This document shows positions 47,643-56,654 of a stretch of DNA of 64,000 bases, piece by piece; positions within the stretch are counted from its first letter, which is position 1; every line of letters begins with the position of its first letter. A model generated the notes under the pieces. The model saw only the letters and a list, made by a program, of their open reading frames with translations. It was not told the origin of the DNA and did no database searches. Location: contig NZ_JANDBD010000004.1 of the NCBI RefSeq assembly GCF_024320865.1, positions 558,001-622,000 of the forward strand, in the 5' to 3' direction. Origin of the DNA: Mycolicibacterium arenosum (GTDB lineage: Bacteria; Actinomycetota; Actinomycetes; Mycobacteriales; Mycobacteriaceae). The position numbers and the translations under genes are program-made.

Positions 47643-48323
47643 ATGGAGGTTTTCACCGAGGATCCGGGCGCGTTCTTCCGAGCGTTCTGGGTCACCATCC
47701 AGTTGACGGTGTTCTCGGCCTTCTGGGCCCTGATCCTCGGCACGGTGCTGGCGGCGATGCGGTTGTCGCCGGTGCCCGTGCTCAACTGGCTCGGCACCAC
47801 TTACGTCAACGTGGTGCGCAACACCCCGCTGACGTTGATCATCCTGTTCACCTCGCTGGGGCTGTACGCATCACTGGGTGTCTCGCTGGCCAGCGAGGGC
47901 TCCCCGACCTTCCTGGTGGACAACAACTTCCGACTCGCGGTGCTCGGATTGTCGGTCTACACGGCGTCATTCGTGTGTGAGACGCTGCGGTCCGGTGTCA
48001 ACACGATCCCGTTGGGTCAGGCCGAGGCGGCCCGCTCGCTCGGCCTGACCTTCGGCCAGAACCTGCGGCTGATCCTGCTGCCGCAGGCCTTCCGGGCGAC
48101 CATCATCCCGATGGGTTCGGTGCTGATCGCGCTCACCAAGAACACGACGATCGCATCGGTGATCGGCGTGGCGGAGGCGTCGTTGCTGATGTCGGAGTGG
48201 GTGGAGAACTCGTCGGCGCTGCTGTTGATCGGCAGTCTGTTCGCCGCCGGATTCGTGGTTCTGACACTGCCCCTCGGGCTGCTGTTCGGGTACCTGGGCA
48301 AGCGGATGGCGGTGGCGCGGTAG
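47643..48323 (+). CDS. gluC: Glutamate ABC transporter permease GluC
   Basis: A 226-aa PAAT-type permease with about five helices. The N-terminal helix is followed by VNVVRNTPLTLIILF, and the EAA motif appears as GQAEAARSLGLTFGQNLRLILLPQAFRATIIP. It pairs with GluD to form the membrane channel. It lies 31 bases after gluB, and its stop TAG shares its final G with the gluD start. Confidence 0.9.
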   Translation: MEVFTEDPGAFFRAFWVTIQLTVFSAFWALILGTVLAAMRLSPVPVLNWLGTTYVNVVRNTPLTLIILFTSLGLYASLGVSLASEGSPTFLVDNNFRLAVLGLSVYTASFVCETLRSGVNTIPLGQAEAARSLGLTFGQNLRLILLPQAFRATIIPMGSVLIALTKNTTIASVIGVAEASLLMSEWVENSSALLLIGSLFAAGFVVLTLPLGLLFGYLGKRMAVAR

Positions 48324-49204
48324 TGAGTAGCTCATCGGTTCTCTTCGACGCACCCGGCCCGCGCGCCAGGGTGCGCAACCACATCTCCACCGCGATCACC
48401 GTGCTGGTCGTGGCGGCGGTGCTCGCGTTCGTGCTGTACCAGTTGTGGACCAAGGACCAGTTCACCGCGGCGAAGTGGGAGCCGTTCGTCACACCGGACG
48501 TGTGGGTGAACTACATCGTCCCCGGCATCGAGGGGACGTTGACGGCGGCGGCGATCTCGATCGTGCTCGCCCTGGTGCTCGGGGTGGCACTGGGGGTCGG
48601 GCGGTTGTCGACGCATCGGGTGATCCGGGTGCCGTGCGCGGTGTTCGTCGAGTTCTTCCGCGCGGTACCGGTGCTGATCATGATGATCTTCGCGTACTTC
48701 GTCTACTCGAAGTACGACGTCTTCGACTCGGAGTACTCGACACTCGCCGGGGTGGTCACGGGTCTCACCCTGTACAACGGCGCCGTCATCGCGGAGATCG
48801 TCCGGGCCGGCGTGAACGCCCTGCCCCGTGGGCAGTCGGAGGCCGCGTGGTCGCTCGGGCTGCGCTGGGGCCAGACGATGCGCTCGATCCTGCTGCCGCA
48901 GGCCATCACCTCGATGCTGCCGGTGCTGGTGTCCCAGTTGGTCGTCGTGTTGAAGGACACCGCGATCGGCATCGCCATCACGTACTCCGAACTGCTGTCG
49001 GCGGGACAGAACATCGGCGCGTCGTTCAGCAACTACCTGCCCGCGCTCATCGTCGTCGCCGTCCTCATGATCGCCGTCAACTTCGCGCTGTCCTCGCTCG
49101 CGGTGCGGCTGGAGGCCAGGATGCGCCGGTCGGCGAAGGGGCCGGCCCCCCTGGAGGTCGAGAACGTCGAACAGGAGGGCGCGCCGGGAGCGAAGGCCGT
49201 CTAG
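48323..49204 (+). CDS. gluD: Glutamate ABC transporter permease GluD
   Basis: A 293-aa permease with a longer N-terminus than GluC. It carries FVEFFRAVPVLIMMIF and the EAA loop GQSEAAWSLGLRWGQTMRSILLPQAITSMLP, plus a charged C-terminal tail. The GTG at 48323 overlaps the gluC stop by one base, so translation is coupled. The last 4 bases overlap the converging regulator gene. Confidence 0.9.
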   Translation: MSSSSVLFDAPGPRARVRNHISTAITVLVVAAVLAFVLYQLWTKDQFTAAKWEPFVTPDVWVNYIVPGIEGTLTAAAISIVLALVLGVALGVGRLSTHRVIRVPCAVFVEFFRAVPVLIMMIFAYFVYSKYDVFDSEYSTLAGVVTGLTLYNGAVIAEIVRAGVNALPRGQSEAAWSLGLRWGQTMRSILLPQAITSMLPVLVSQLVVVLKDTAIGIAITYSELLSAGQNIGASFSNYLPALIVVAVLMIAVNFALSSLAVRLEARMRRSAKGPAPLEVENVEQEGAPGAKAV

Positions 49205-50019
49205 GCCAGCAGCTCGCGCAGCTTCGCCTCCCCCGGCGATCCGGCGTCCGCCGAGTACAGGATGAGCGACAGGCCCGGGTCGTCGGGCAGGTGCACGGTT
49301 TCGTAGTTGACGGTGAACGTACCGACGCCGTCGTGGTGAAAACGCTTGGGCCCGTGCGTGTGTTGGAACAGCTTCCGGTCAGCCCACAGCGTCGCGAACT
49401 CGGCCGATCTCATCGACAGGTCGGCGACGAGATCGGTGAGGTGGGCATCGGCGCCGTTCTGTCCGCCGTTCAGCCGCAGAATCGCCACCAGTTGAGCGGC
49501 GATATCGCGCCAGTCCGGGTAGACCCGGCGTGCTCGTGCGTCGGTGAACATCCACCGCACCATGTTGCGCTCGGGCACCGGCAACGCGTCGAAGTCGTGG
49601 ATCAGCAGCGCTGCCGCGCGGTTGATGGCGAGCACCTCGAGCCTCGGACCGTGCAGCACGGCGGGGGTCGGATCGAGCGCGGCCACCATCGAGCGCAGCG
49701 CGGGCCGCACCCGCGGCGGGGCGGTGGCCGTCGTCCGCGTCGGCCTCACCAGTGCGGCCAGGTAACGGCGTTCGAGCGCGTCGAGCCGCAACACCCCCGC
49801 CACGGCGTCGAGCACCTGATCGGAGACGTTGGTGGCTCGACCCTGCTCTAGGCGCGCGTAGTAGTCCGGGCTGACGCCGGCGAGCATCGCGAGCTCCTCA
49901 CGGCGGAGGCCCGCGACACGTCGTCCATTCGCCGCCGCCGGCAGGCCCACGTCAGCGGGTGCGAGTCGGGCACGACGCGACTTCAGGAACTCCGAGAGCT
50001 CGTCCTGACGCGCGGCCAC
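49201..50019 (-). CDS. XRE-family regulator with MmyB-type ligand-binding domain
   Basis: A 272-aa regulator. The HTH_XRE (about 30-90) is GRRVAGLRREELAMLAGVSPDYYARLEQGRATNVSDQVLDAVA-like, and the MmyB/PAS-like domain (about 105-265) includes VLAINRAAALLI and NMVRWMFTDARARRVYPDW. Such MmyB-like regulators often sit next to, and repress, a divergent oxidoreductase gene; here that is the SDR gene. Two related palindromes in the 137-base intergenic region are its likely operators. Confidence 0.85.
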   Translation of the reverse strand: MAARQDELSEFLKSRRARLAPADVGLPAAANGRRVAGLRREELAMLAGVSPDYYARLEQGRATNVSDQVLDAVAGVLRLDALERRYLAALVRPTRTTATAPPRVRPALRSMVAALDPTPAVLHGPRLEVLAINRAAALLIHDFDALPVPERNMVRWMFTDARARRVYPDWRDIAAQLVAILRLNGGQNGADAHLTDLVADLSMRSAEFATLWADRKLFQHTHGPKRFHHDGVGTFTVNYETVHLPDDPGLSLILYSADAGSPGEAKLRELLA

Positions 50020-50044
50020 CCGCCGATTATCGACGATTCCGCCG

Positions 50045-50059
50045 GGGTCTGACAGACCC
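50045..50059. promoter_or_regulatory. Palindrome 1 in the XRE/SDR intergenic region
   Basis: GGGTCTG-A-CAGACCC is a perfect 7-bp dyad with a one-base centre, 26 bases upstream of the XRE start codon. It matches the second element (50115-50129) at 12 of 15 positions. Confidence 0.6.
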
Positions 50060-50114
50060 GGGTTCAGCGGGGCGCGTTGACCGCGGTGGATTCGCCTGCC
50101 GGTGGTGTTGATTC

Positions 50115-50129
50115 GGGTGTCACAGACAC
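50115..50129. promoter_or_regulatory. Palindrome 2 in the XRE/SDR intergenic region
   Basis: GGGTGTCACAGACAC contains the dyad GTGTC-ACA-GACAC and differs from palindrome 1 at only three positions. It lies 28 bases upstream of the SDR start. Centres of the two elements are 70 bp apart. Confidence 0.55.
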
Positions 50130-50156
50130 TCAGCGTGAATCCCGAAAGGACTCGAC

Positions 50157-50993
50157 ATGACCGTGTGGTTCATCACCGGAGCATCCCGTGGCTTCGGCCT
50201 GGAAATCGCCCGTGAGGCGTTGTCGCGCGGCGACAGCGTCGTGGCGACGGCCCGAAATCCGCAGACCGTCCTCGACGCGATCCCCGGCGGCGGGGACCGA
50301 CTACTCGCCGTCCAGCTCGACGTCGCCGTGCCCGCACAGATCACCGACGCGGTCGACGCCGCGATCGCCCGCTTCGGGCGGATCGACGCACTGGTCAACA
50401 ACGCGGGCCGCGGCCTCGTCGGCGCCGTCGAGGAGACGTCGGACGCGGAAGCCCGTGCCGTCTTCGACGTGAACGTGTTCGGATTGCTGGCCGTCACGAA
50501 CGCCGTGCTGCCGCAGATGCGTTCGCAGCGTTCCGGCCTGATCGTCAACCTGTCGTCGGTCGGCGGGTTCGTCGCCTGGCCCGGTTGGGGTGTGTACGCG
50601 GCGACGAAGTTCGCCGTCGAAGCGCTGTCGGAGGCGATGACGCACGAGCTGGCGCCGCTGGGCATCACGTCGGTGGCCATCGAGCCGGGACCGTTCCGCA
50701 CGAACTTCCTCGACGGCACCAGCCTCTCGGTCGCCGAGGCGCGGATCGACGACTACGCCGACACCGCCGGCGCCGCCAGGGAGTGGGCCGTCGACTCCAA
50801 CTACGGGCAGAACGGTGACCCGCTGATGGCCGCGAAGATCATCGTCGACCTGGCGTCGTACGCCGAACTGCCTGAACGAATCCAGCTGGGCGCCAACGCC
50901 GTCAACGACGTGGCAGGCAAGCTCGAACGCACCGCCCGCGATCAGGAGGCGTGGCGGGCGATCAGCCTGTCGGCCGACTACGCGACGAGCTAG
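50157..50993 (+). CDS. Short-chain dehydrogenase/reductase (SDR)
   Basis: A 278-aa classical SDR. The cofactor loop is TGASRGFG (residues 8-15), NNAG is present in LVNNAGRGL, and the catalytic Ser and YxxxK are in NLSSVGGF and [11 protein letters not shown]. The Arg after the GASR loop suggests NADP(H). The substrate is unknown. A GAAAGGA ribosome site precedes the ATG. It is divergent from the XRE regulator and its stop overlaps recX by 4 bases. Confidence 0.88.
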   Translation: MTVWFITGASRGFGLEIAREALSRGDSVVATARNPQTVLDAIPGGGDRLLAVQLDVAVPAQITDAVDAAIARFGRIDALVNNAGRGLVGAVEETSDAEARAVFDVNVFGLLAVTNAVLPQMRSQRSGLIVNLSSVGGFVAWPGWGVYAATKFAVEALSEAMTHELAPLGITSVAIEPGPFRTNFLDGTSLSVAEARIDDYADTAGAAREWAVDSNYGQNGDPLMAAKIIVDLASYAELPERIQLGANAVNDVAGKLERTARDQEAWRAISLSADYATS

Positions 50994-51517
50994 ACGCGCC
51001 TGCGTTCGCGTTCGTTGGCCAATGCGACCTTCACGACGTCGAACGCCAGACCCTGTCCGTAGCCGCGGCGAGCCAGCATGCCGACCAGTCGACGAGCCAA
51101 CCTGGCGTCGTCACCGGGGTCATCGGTCAGCTTCTCGCGCCGCAACCGGTCGACGACCAGTTGCTCGGCGCGGGCCCGCTCGGACTCCGGATCGACATCG
51201 GCCAGCGCCGCGTCGATCACCTCGTTGTCGACGCCCTTGGTTCGCAATTCGGAGACCAAGGCGCGCTTGCCTTTCCCGGCGTTGACGCGACGGGAGCGCA
51301 CCCACTGCTCGGCGAAGTCGCGATCGTCGATCAGGCCGACGTCGGCGAGCCGGTCCAACACCCGCTCGCTGACGTCGTCCGGGTACCCCCGTTTGGCCAG
51401 CTGGCCGGCCAACTCGGCTCTGGTCCGAGCTCGAGCGGTGAGCAGGCGCAGGCACAGGGCCCGCGCCTGCTCACCCTGCGACTCAGAAGTCGACGGGAGC
51501 GGGGAGGGGCTCGACAT
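50990..51517 (-). CDS. recX: Regulatory protein RecX
   Basis: A 175-aa alpha-helical inhibitor of RecA filament growth and ATPase. Three RecX repeats are visible: [43 protein letters not shown] and [17 protein letters not shown]. Its start lies inside the 3' end of recA, overlapping 35 bases, the arrangement seen in other mycobacteria, so the two are co-transcribed and both fall under DNA-damage control. Confidence 0.92.
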   Translation of the reverse strand: MSSPSPLPSTSESQGEQARALCLRLLTARARTRAELAGQLAKRGYPDDVSERVLDRLADVGLIDDRDFAEQWVRSRRVNAGKGKRALVSELRTKGVDNEVIDAALADVDPESERARAEQLVVDRLRREKLTDDPGDDARLARRLVGMLARRGYGQGLAFDVVKVALANERERRRV

Positions 51518-52535
51518 TGCCGGGCTCGTCGGTCAGCACGGCTCCGATGCCGAGCTTCTCCTTGATCTTCTTCTCGATCTCGGCGGCGACTTCCGGGTTC
51601 TCGAGCAGGAAGTTGCGGGCGTTCTCCTTGCCCTGCCCCAACTGCTCGCCCTCGTAGGTGAACCAGGACCCGGACTTGCGCACGAAACCGTGTTCAACGC
51701 CCATGTCGATGAGCGAACCCTCCTTGGAGATGCCCTTGCCGTACAGGATGTCGAACTCGGCCTGCTTGAACGGCGGCGACACCTTGTTCTTGACGACCTT
51801 GACGCGGGTCCGGTTGCCGACCGCGTCGGTGCCGTCCTTGAGCGTCTCGATGCGCCGCACGTCCAGGCGGACGGAGGCGTAGAACTTCAGCGCCTTACCG
51901 CCCGTGGTGGTTTCAGGCGAACCGAACATGACGCCGATCTTCTCGCGGAGCTGGTTGATGAAGATCGCGGTGGTGCCCGAGTTGTTCAGCGCACCGGTGA
52001 TCTTCCGCAGCGCCTGGCTCATCAGGCGGGCCTGCAGGCCGACGTGGCTGTCGCCCATCTCGCCCTCGATCTCGGCGCGCGGTACCAGCGCGGCCACCGA
52101 GTCGATGACGAGGATGTCCAGCGCGCCGGACCGGATCAGCATGTCGGCGATCTCAAGCGCCTGCTCACCGGTGTCGGGCTGGGAGACCAGCAGCGAGTCG
52201 GTGTCGACGCCCAGCTTCTTGGCGTAGTCGGGGTCGAGCGCGTGCTCGGCGTCGATGAACGCCGCGATGCCGCCTGCGGCCTGCGCGTTGGCGACCGCGT
52301 GCAGCGCGACCGTGGTCTTACCCGAGGACTCCGGGCCGTAGATCTCGACGACGCGGCCGCGCGGCAGCCCGCCGATACCCAGCGCGACGTCGAGCGCGAT
52401 CGATCCCGTCGGGATGACCGAGATGGGCTGGCGGACCTCGTCACCGAGGCGCATCACCGATCCCTTGCCGTGACTCTTCTCGATCTGAGCGAGAGCCAGT
52501 TCCAGGGCCTTCTCGCGGTCTGGTGCTTGCGGCAT
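51483..52535 (-). CDS. recA: Recombinase RecA (no intein)
   Basis: A 350-aa DNA-dependent ATPase for strand exchange and LexA co-cleavage. Walker A is GPESSGKT (67-74), Walker B is [12 protein letters not shown], and loop 2 follows [21 protein letters not shown]. The gene is continuous: the intein that interrupts M. tuberculosis recA is absent. The ATG at 52535 follows two promoters, a RecA-NDp (PafBC-type) element and a LexA-controlled P2. Upstream codons in the frame cover those promoters and are rejected. Confidence 0.97.
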   Translation of the reverse strand: MPQAPDREKALELALAQIEKSHGKGSVMRLGDEVRQPISVIPTGSIALDVALGIGGLPRGRVVEIYGPESSGKTTVALHAVANAQAAGGIAAFIDAEHALDPDYAKKLGVDTDSLLVSQPDTGEQALEIADMLIRSGALDILVIDSVAALVPRAEIEGEMGDSHVGLQARLMSQALRKITGALNNSGTTAIFINQLREKIGVMFGSPETTTGGKALKFYASVRLDVRRIETLKDGTDAVGNRTRVKVVKNKVSPPFKQAEFDILYGKGISKEGSLIDMGVEHGFVRKSGSWFTYEGEQLGQGKENARNFLLENPEVAAEIEKKIKEKLGIGAVLTDEPGNVEPLPAPVDF

Positions 52536-52588
52536 TGTGATACCTCTCAGGTAGTCGTTGTCGACCGGTTCTCGATCGGTTGGCTGTG

Positions 52589-52611
52589 ACGCTAGGCGAG
52601 GCCACCGACAA
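52589..52611 (-). promoter_or_regulatory. RecA-NDp (PafBC-dependent type) promoter of recA
   Basis: On the minus strand TTGTCGGTGG (52611-52602) is followed after 7 bases by TAGCGT (52594-52589). This matches the mycobacterial RecA-NDp motif, TTGTCRGTGG-N7-TAGNGT, used for LexA-independent DNA-damage induction. The transcription start would be about 47 bases before the recA ATG. Confidence 0.8.
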
Positions 52612-52633
52612 GCCGTCCGGTCGAACTCACACC

Positions 52634-52661
52634 ACAGTAGACGAACAGGTGTTCGATTCAA
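52634..52661 (-). promoter_or_regulatory. recA distal promoter (P2)
   Basis: On the minus strand TTGAAT (52661-52656) and TACTGT (52639-52634) are 16 bases apart. The SOS box lies inside the spacer, so LexA would block this promoter directly. Confidence 0.65.
52641..52656. promoter_or_regulatory. SOS box between recA and the hydrolase gene
   Basis: ACGAAC-AGGT-GTTCGA has one mismatch to TCGAAC-N4-GTTCGA. It sits within recA P2 and directly abuts the probable -35 of the divergent hydrolase gene, whose -10 is TACTTT at 52680-52685. Confidence 0.8.
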
Positions 52662-52691
52662 GTGGACACGCCGGTGGGCTACTTTCTGCAC

Positions 52692-53579
52692 ATGTCGACG
52701 CGACGGGATGTTCGGATCCCAGCCGCAGGTGGCCACATCGCCGCCTACCTCTACCGTCCCCTCGGCACCGGGGAGAACACCGCCTGCGTGGTGATGGCAC
52801 ACGGCTTCACCGCCACCCGCGACGACGGGTTACCCGCATACGCCGAGGCGTTCTGCGAGGCCGGCTACGTCGTGGTGCTGTTCGACTACCGCCACTTCGG
52901 CGCCTCGACGGGCGAACCCCGCCAACTCCTCGACATCGCCGAACAGCGCGAGGACTACCACACCGTCATCGCCTGGGCGCGGCACCTCGACGGCGTGGAT
53001 CCGGACCGGATCGTGGTGTGGGGTTCGTCCTTCAGCGGCGGCCACGTGCTCGTCGTCGCGGCGCAGGATCCCCGAATCGCCGCGGTGATCGCTCAGGCGC
53101 CCATGACCGACGCCATCGCAGTGCTCCGCGAGGTGCCCGCGCGCAACATACCGCCGATCGTGCTGGCCGCCGTCAAGGACCAGTTCCGGGCCTGGCGCGG
53201 ACGTCCGCCGCACGTGGTGCCGGCCGTCGGCGCCCCCGGCACCGTCGCCGCCATAACCTCCCCGGACGCCGAACCCGGCTTCAGGAAGATAGTGGACGCA
53301 CATTCGCTGTGGCGCAACGAGTTCGCCGCGCGTCTGATGTTCGCGTTCCCGTTCGATCGGCCCGGCCGCAAGGCGGCGACCCTGCGGATGCCGGTGCTCT
53401 TCTGCGTATGCGACGACGACGTGGTCACACCACCCGGCCCGTCCGTCGAGGCGGCCCGCCGCGCTCCCCGTGGGCAGTTGCGGCGCTACCCGTACGGCCA
53501 CTTCGACATCTACCACGACCCGCGCGTCAAACGGGATCAACTCGCCTTCCTGAGCGCGGTGCTGACGCCCTCGGCCTAA
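52692..53579 (+). CDS. Alpha/beta hydrolase (dienelactone/acetyl-esterase-like)
   Basis: A 295-aa hydrolase. [26 protein letters not shown] is the oxyanion-loop segment, [15 protein letters not shown] holds the nucleophile Ser, [15 protein letters not shown] holds the acid and [12 protein letters not shown] the His. Substrate is unknown. The ATG at 52692 lies 6 nt after TACTTT (52680-52685), suggesting a leaderless start; a GTG 30 bases upstream is less likely because it precedes this element. It shares the recA regulatory region and SOS box, so damage induction is possible. Confidence 0.83.
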   Translation: MSTRRDVRIPAAGGHIAAYLYRPLGTGENTACVVMAHGFTATRDDGLPAYAEAFCEAGYVVVLFDYRHFGASTGEPRQLLDIAEQREDYHTVIAWARHLDGVDPDRIVVWGSSFSGGHVLVVAAQDPRIAAVIAQAPMTDAIAVLREVPARNIPPIVLAAVKDQFRAWRGRPPHVVPAVGAPGTVAAITSPDAEPGFRKIVDAHSLWRNEFAARLMFAFPFDRPGRKAATLRMPVLFCVCDDDVVTPPGPSVEAARRAPRGQLRRYPYGHFDIYHDPRVKRDQLAFLSAVLTPSA

Positions 53580-53586
53580 CCGGTCG

Positions 53587-53781
53587 TCACCACTCCTCGC
53601 GCGGGACGTCGAAGTCCGCGCACAGGGCGCGCCAGACCTCCCGCGGATCGACACCGTCCTCGATGGCCTGCGCCGCGGTCCGGCCTCCGAACGCGGTCAG
53701 AACGTGGTCGACGAGCATCGAACCACCGCGCACCGAGCCGAACCGCCCCCTGACGAGTTCGTGGAATTCCGTCAACCGCAC
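53587..53781 (-). CDS. DUF3046 small protein
   Basis: A 64-aa protein corresponding to Rv2738c. The whole length is the DUF3046 family: LTEFHELVRGRFG, DHVLTAFGGRTAAQAIEDGVDP, REVWRALCADFDVP. Function is unknown, and it is usually found next to recA in actinobacteria. The GTG at 53781 is 6 nt after TAAGTT (53793-53788, minus strand), which overlaps the stop of the upstream glycosyltransferase gene, giving a leaderless start. Confidence 0.85.
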   Translation of the reverse strand: MRLTEFHELVRGRFGSVRGGSMLVDHVLTAFGGRTAAQAIEDGVDPREVWRALCADFDVPREEW

Positions 53782-53790
53782 GTGACCAAC

Positions 53791-54963
53791 TTACGCGCGG
53801 GACGCCAGCACTTCATGGCACACCCGTACCGGATCGGCGACCGCCGAGACGGAGGCGCCCGCCGCCCGCGCGGCGGCACGACAGGCCGGCGATGCCAGCA
53901 CGTCGGCGACCGCGGTCGCGAGCGCATCGCCACGCAGCGGTCGCACCAGCAGTCCACTGCCCTGTCGCACAACGCGATTGGCGATCTCCCACTGGTCGCC
54001 CCCGCCGGGCACCGTCACCAGTGGCACCCCTGCCAACAGCGCCTTCGACACGATCCCGTGACCGCCGCCGCACACGATGACGTCGGCGCGCGACAGCAGT
54101 TCGTCCTGCCTGCCCAGCCCCACCGCGGCCCACGGCGGCACCGCGACGTCGGCACCGCCGAGACGTGACACCGCGACCCGCGCACCGGGCGGCAGCGCCA
54201 CCCCCGGCTGCAGCACGTCGAGTGCCACCTCGGCGAGGCCCCGCGTACCCGTCGTCGCGGTCGACGGGGCCACCACCACCAGTGGGCCGTCCCCCGGCGG
54301 CACGTCGAGCACGGTGTCCGTCGGCTCGAAGTGCAACGGCCCGACGACGACGGCTTCGGCGGGCCAGTCGGGGCGCTCCACCTCCAGGGCGGGCAACGTC
54401 GCGATCAGTCGCCGCGCCGGCCCCGGACCGGTTGCGGGCAGACCGATTCCGACGCGGGCGGTTGCGTGTTGTCGCTGCCCCGCCCGGAACGACCTGGCGG
54501 ACAGCCTGCGCATCACGGCGTCGCGCGCCCGACCGCGCAGGCCGACGCCCGGCGCCAGGCCGCTGCCGAGCGGAGGCAGCCCACGCGACGGCCGGTACAG
54601 CGGGTGCGGACTCAGTTCGACCCACGGCAACCCGAGCAACTCCGCGACCATCCCGCCGCAGGTGGTGATGACGTCGGACACCACCAGATCGACCGCGATC
54701 CGCTCGAGCACCGGCCGGTTGAGCACCGCCATCCGCGCGCCGCGCCGATGGAGTTTCGCTCCGGCGTCCGCGTCGTCATCGTCGTCGTCGGCGTCCAGGC
54801 CGGCGAGTTCGACGGCGTCGACGCCGACACCGCGCGCGGTGTCCAGCCATTCGACGCCGGTCAGCAGGATCGGCGAGTCGCCCGCGGCGCGCAATCGCAC
54901 ACACAGCGCGAGAGCGGGGAAGGCATGGCCGGGGTCGGGTCCGGCGACCACCGCGACACGCAT
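53791..54963 (-). CDS. GT1-family glycosyltransferase (UDP-glycosyltransferase-like)
   Basis: A 390-aa protein corresponding to Rv2739c. The GT-B fold begins MRVAVVAGPDPGHAFPALALCVRLRAAG, with an acceptor-side His, and the C-terminal donor domain carries ADVIVCGGGHGIVSKALLAGVPLVTVPGGGDQWEIANRVV, a variant of the MGT/UGT signature. The sugar and acceptor are unknown; relatives glycosylate lipids or macrolides. A poly-Asp stretch (DADDDDDDAD) is inserted near residue 58. The ATG at 54963 was chosen because further upstream codons run into the divergent ephG gene. Confidence 0.82.
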   Translation of the reverse strand: MRVAVVAGPDPGHAFPALALCVRLRAAGDSPILLTGVEWLDTARGVGVDAVELAGLDADDDDDDADAGAKLHRRGARMAVLNRPVLERIAVDLVVSDVITTCGGMVAELLGLPWVELSPHPLYRPSRGLPPLGSGLAPGVGLRGRARDAVMRRLSARSFRAGQRQHATARVGIGLPATGPGPARRLIATLPALEVERPDWPAEAVVVGPLHFEPTDTVLDVPPGDGPLVVVAPSTATTGTRGLAEVALDVLQPGVALPPGARVAVSRLGGADVAVPPWAAVGLGRQDELLSRADVIVCGGGHGIVSKALLAGVPLVTVPGGGDQWEIANRVVRQGSGLLVRPLRGDALATAVADVLASPACRAAARAAGASVSAVADPVRVCHEVLASRA

Positions 54964-55005
54964 CGGCCTACCCTGCCACAGGCCCGGCGCACTACGCTCG
55001 GCGCT

Positions 55006-55437
55006 ATGACTGAGCAGACATCGACCGTCCCGGACAATGCGCTGGTGGTCGAAACCTTCCTCGACGCGTTGCAGGACCAGGACTTCACCACCATCGACGC
55101 GCTGCTCGCCGACGACGTCGTGTACCAGAACGTCGGCCTGCCCACCATCAACGGCCGCGTCAAGGTGGTGAAGTTGATGCGGGGTATGGAGGGCCGGATG
55201 GGCTTCGAGGTGAAGTTCCACCGCAACGTCGCAGAGGGTTCGACGGTGCTGAACGAGCGCACCGACGCCATGGTGTTCGGACCGTTGCGCCTGCAGTTCT
55301 GGGTGTGCGGGGTGTTCGAAGTGCACGACGGCCGGATCACGCTGTGGCGGGACTACTTCGACTTCTTCGACATGTTCAAGGCCACGGTGCGCGGCCTCGT
55401 CGGGATCGCCGTTCCCGCCCTGCGCCCGAAGATGTGA
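55006..55437 (+). CDS. ephG: Limonene-1,2-epoxide-hydrolase-like protein EphG
   Basis: A 143-aa SnoaL/LEH-fold epoxide hydrolase corresponding to Rv2740. The catalytic Asp-Arg-Asp set is present as R85, D87 (LNERTDAMVFG) and D116 (ITLWRDYFD), with water ligands Y40 and N42 (VVYQNVG). A bulky epoxide such as a sterol or fatty-acid epoxide is hydrolysed in the M. tuberculosis enzyme. TACGCT (54993-54998) lies 7 nt before the ATG, so it is probably leaderless. The stop overlaps the DUF5313 start as GTGA. Confidence 0.9.
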   Translation: MTEQTSTVPDNALVVETFLDALQDQDFTTIDALLADDVVYQNVGLPTINGRVKVVKLMRGMEGRMGFEVKFHRNVAEGSTVLNERTDAMVFGPLRLQFWVCGVFEVHDGRITLWRDYFDFFDMFKATVRGLVGIAVPALRPKM

Positions 55438-55853
55438 CCGCCGCCGACACCGCACGCAGCAGGCCCAACGCGTGGGAGTACGTGACCTACTGCTACGGGC
55501 GGCGGCTCCCCGACTCGATGAAGCAGTGGGTGGCCGACGATCTGGCCGGCCGCGGGGCGACGGTGCGCATGATGGTTCGCGTCTTCATCCCCGCGGTGCT
55601 GATCCTGACGCCGTTCTGGCTCATCCCGATGTCGTTGTACCTGCACCTGTCGACCACGCTGCCGATCCTGATCCCGTTCGTGTTCTTCTCGCACGCGTTG
55701 AACAAGGTGTGGCGCAGACACATGCTGCGCAAACACGGGTTGGACCCGGCGCTGGTCGACTACATCTCGCGCCAGCGCAACGCCCACATCCACGAGGCGT
55801 ACATCGAGAAGTACGGCCCACGGGAGGGGCCGTCGTACAGCCACGACGTGTGA
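55434..55853 (+). CDS. DUF5313 membrane protein
   Basis: A 139-aa protein. The N-terminal segment PNAWEYVTYCYGRRLPDSMKQWVADDLAGRGA is the DUF5313 signature, followed by two helices (VFIPAVLILTPFWLIPMSLYL and LPILIPFVFFSHALNKVW) and a His/Arg-rich C-terminal tail. Function is unknown. Its GTG start overlaps the ephG stop, so the pair is translationally coupled. Confidence 0.8.
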   Translation: MTAADTARSRPNAWEYVTYCYGRRLPDSMKQWVADDLAGRGATVRMMVRVFIPAVLILTPFWLIPMSLYLHLSTTLPILIPFVFFSHALNKVWRRHMLRKHGLDPALVDYISRQRNAHIHEAYIEKYGPREGPSYSHDV

Positions 55854-55856
55854 GGC

Positions 55857-56654
55857 TCAGGCGCGGCGCAACTGGCCCAGTTCGTCGAACGCCTGCGCCC
55901 AGCCGGTGAGGCGGTCGGTGGCACCTGACAGTTCATGACGGTAGCGCTGCGCCGTCGTCGACGGTCCAGGGGCCGTGGATACCAGTTGTGCTGCGGCGGT
56001 GACCATCTCGTTGTACTGCCGGGCACCCGCGTCCAGTTGTGCGGCGAACGCGCGGACCGTCGGCGCCAGATGGGAGCGCGATTGCGGCGCGTTGTTCATC
56101 GCGCGTTCCAGCGACATGATCTCCGTGGCGGTGGACGCCATCGCGGCCGCCGTCAGCGAGGCGGCGTGCGTCACCTCCGCCAACTCGTCGGCGGGCAGCA
56201 TCTGACTGCGCTGCATCACGCCCAGCAGCGAGAAGAGCCCGCGCTCAGCGGACGCCAGCGCCGCCATGGGCTGGCGCGCCGCCGATCCCCACGGGGGCAA
56301 CCGCCGCAGCGTGCGCTCGGGCGGCAGCGGGGTCGCCCGCAGCCACCGATACCGGAGGAAGGCCAGCGTCGCCCAGAACGCGGCGCCCGCGGCGATGCAC
56401 CCGGTGATGATCAGCACCCAGACGGGTGTGCTCCACATCGCGAGCACGGCGGTCACCGCGGTCCACAATCCCGTCGCGAACGTGAAGAACCAGCCGGCGC
56501 GCAGCGCCCAGCGCCGCTTGCGCAGCAGCTTGGCGCGCGGGTCGGCCGCGGCTCCGAGTTTCTGGGCCAGCCCGTCGGACAGCTCGGCGGCCGTGTCGAC
56601 ACCGCGTTGCAGCAGCGTCCGCCAGGTCTCCGCGCGTCCAGTCTTCACGTCCAC
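55857..56654 (-). CDS. pspM: Phage-shock membrane protein PspM
   Basis: A 265-aa protein corresponding to Rv2743c, the membrane partner of PspA in the mycobacterial Psp system. Two adjacent helices (AGWFFTFATGLWTAVTAVLAM and VWVLIITGCIAAGAAFWATLAFL) lie at about 50-100, and the rest is a cytoplasmic helical domain (SLLGVMQRSQMLPADELAEVTHAAS). The GTG at 56654 has GAGG 9 nt upstream; a TTG nine bases earlier is an alternative. The pspN gene that follows in M. tuberculosis is not found here; a converging DUF5313 gene takes its place. Confidence 0.82.
   Translation of the reverse strand: MDVKTGRAETWRTLLQRGVDTAAELSDGLAQKLGAAADPRAKLLRKRRWALRAGWFFTFATGLWTAVTAVLAMWSTPVWVLIITGCIAAGAAFWATLAFLRYRWLRATPLPPERTLRRLPPWGSAARQPMAALASAERGLFSLLGVMQRSQMLPADELAEVTHAASLTAAAMASTATEIMSLERAMNNAPQSRSHLAPTVRAFAAQLDAGARQYNEMVTAAAQLVSTAPGPSTTAQRYRHELSGATDRLTGWAQAFDELGQLRRA

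Noticed and set aside
51483..52535. Intein in recA, as known in M. tuberculosis
   Set aside because: The frame is a continuous 350-residue RecA with no insertion between Walker A and the C-terminus.
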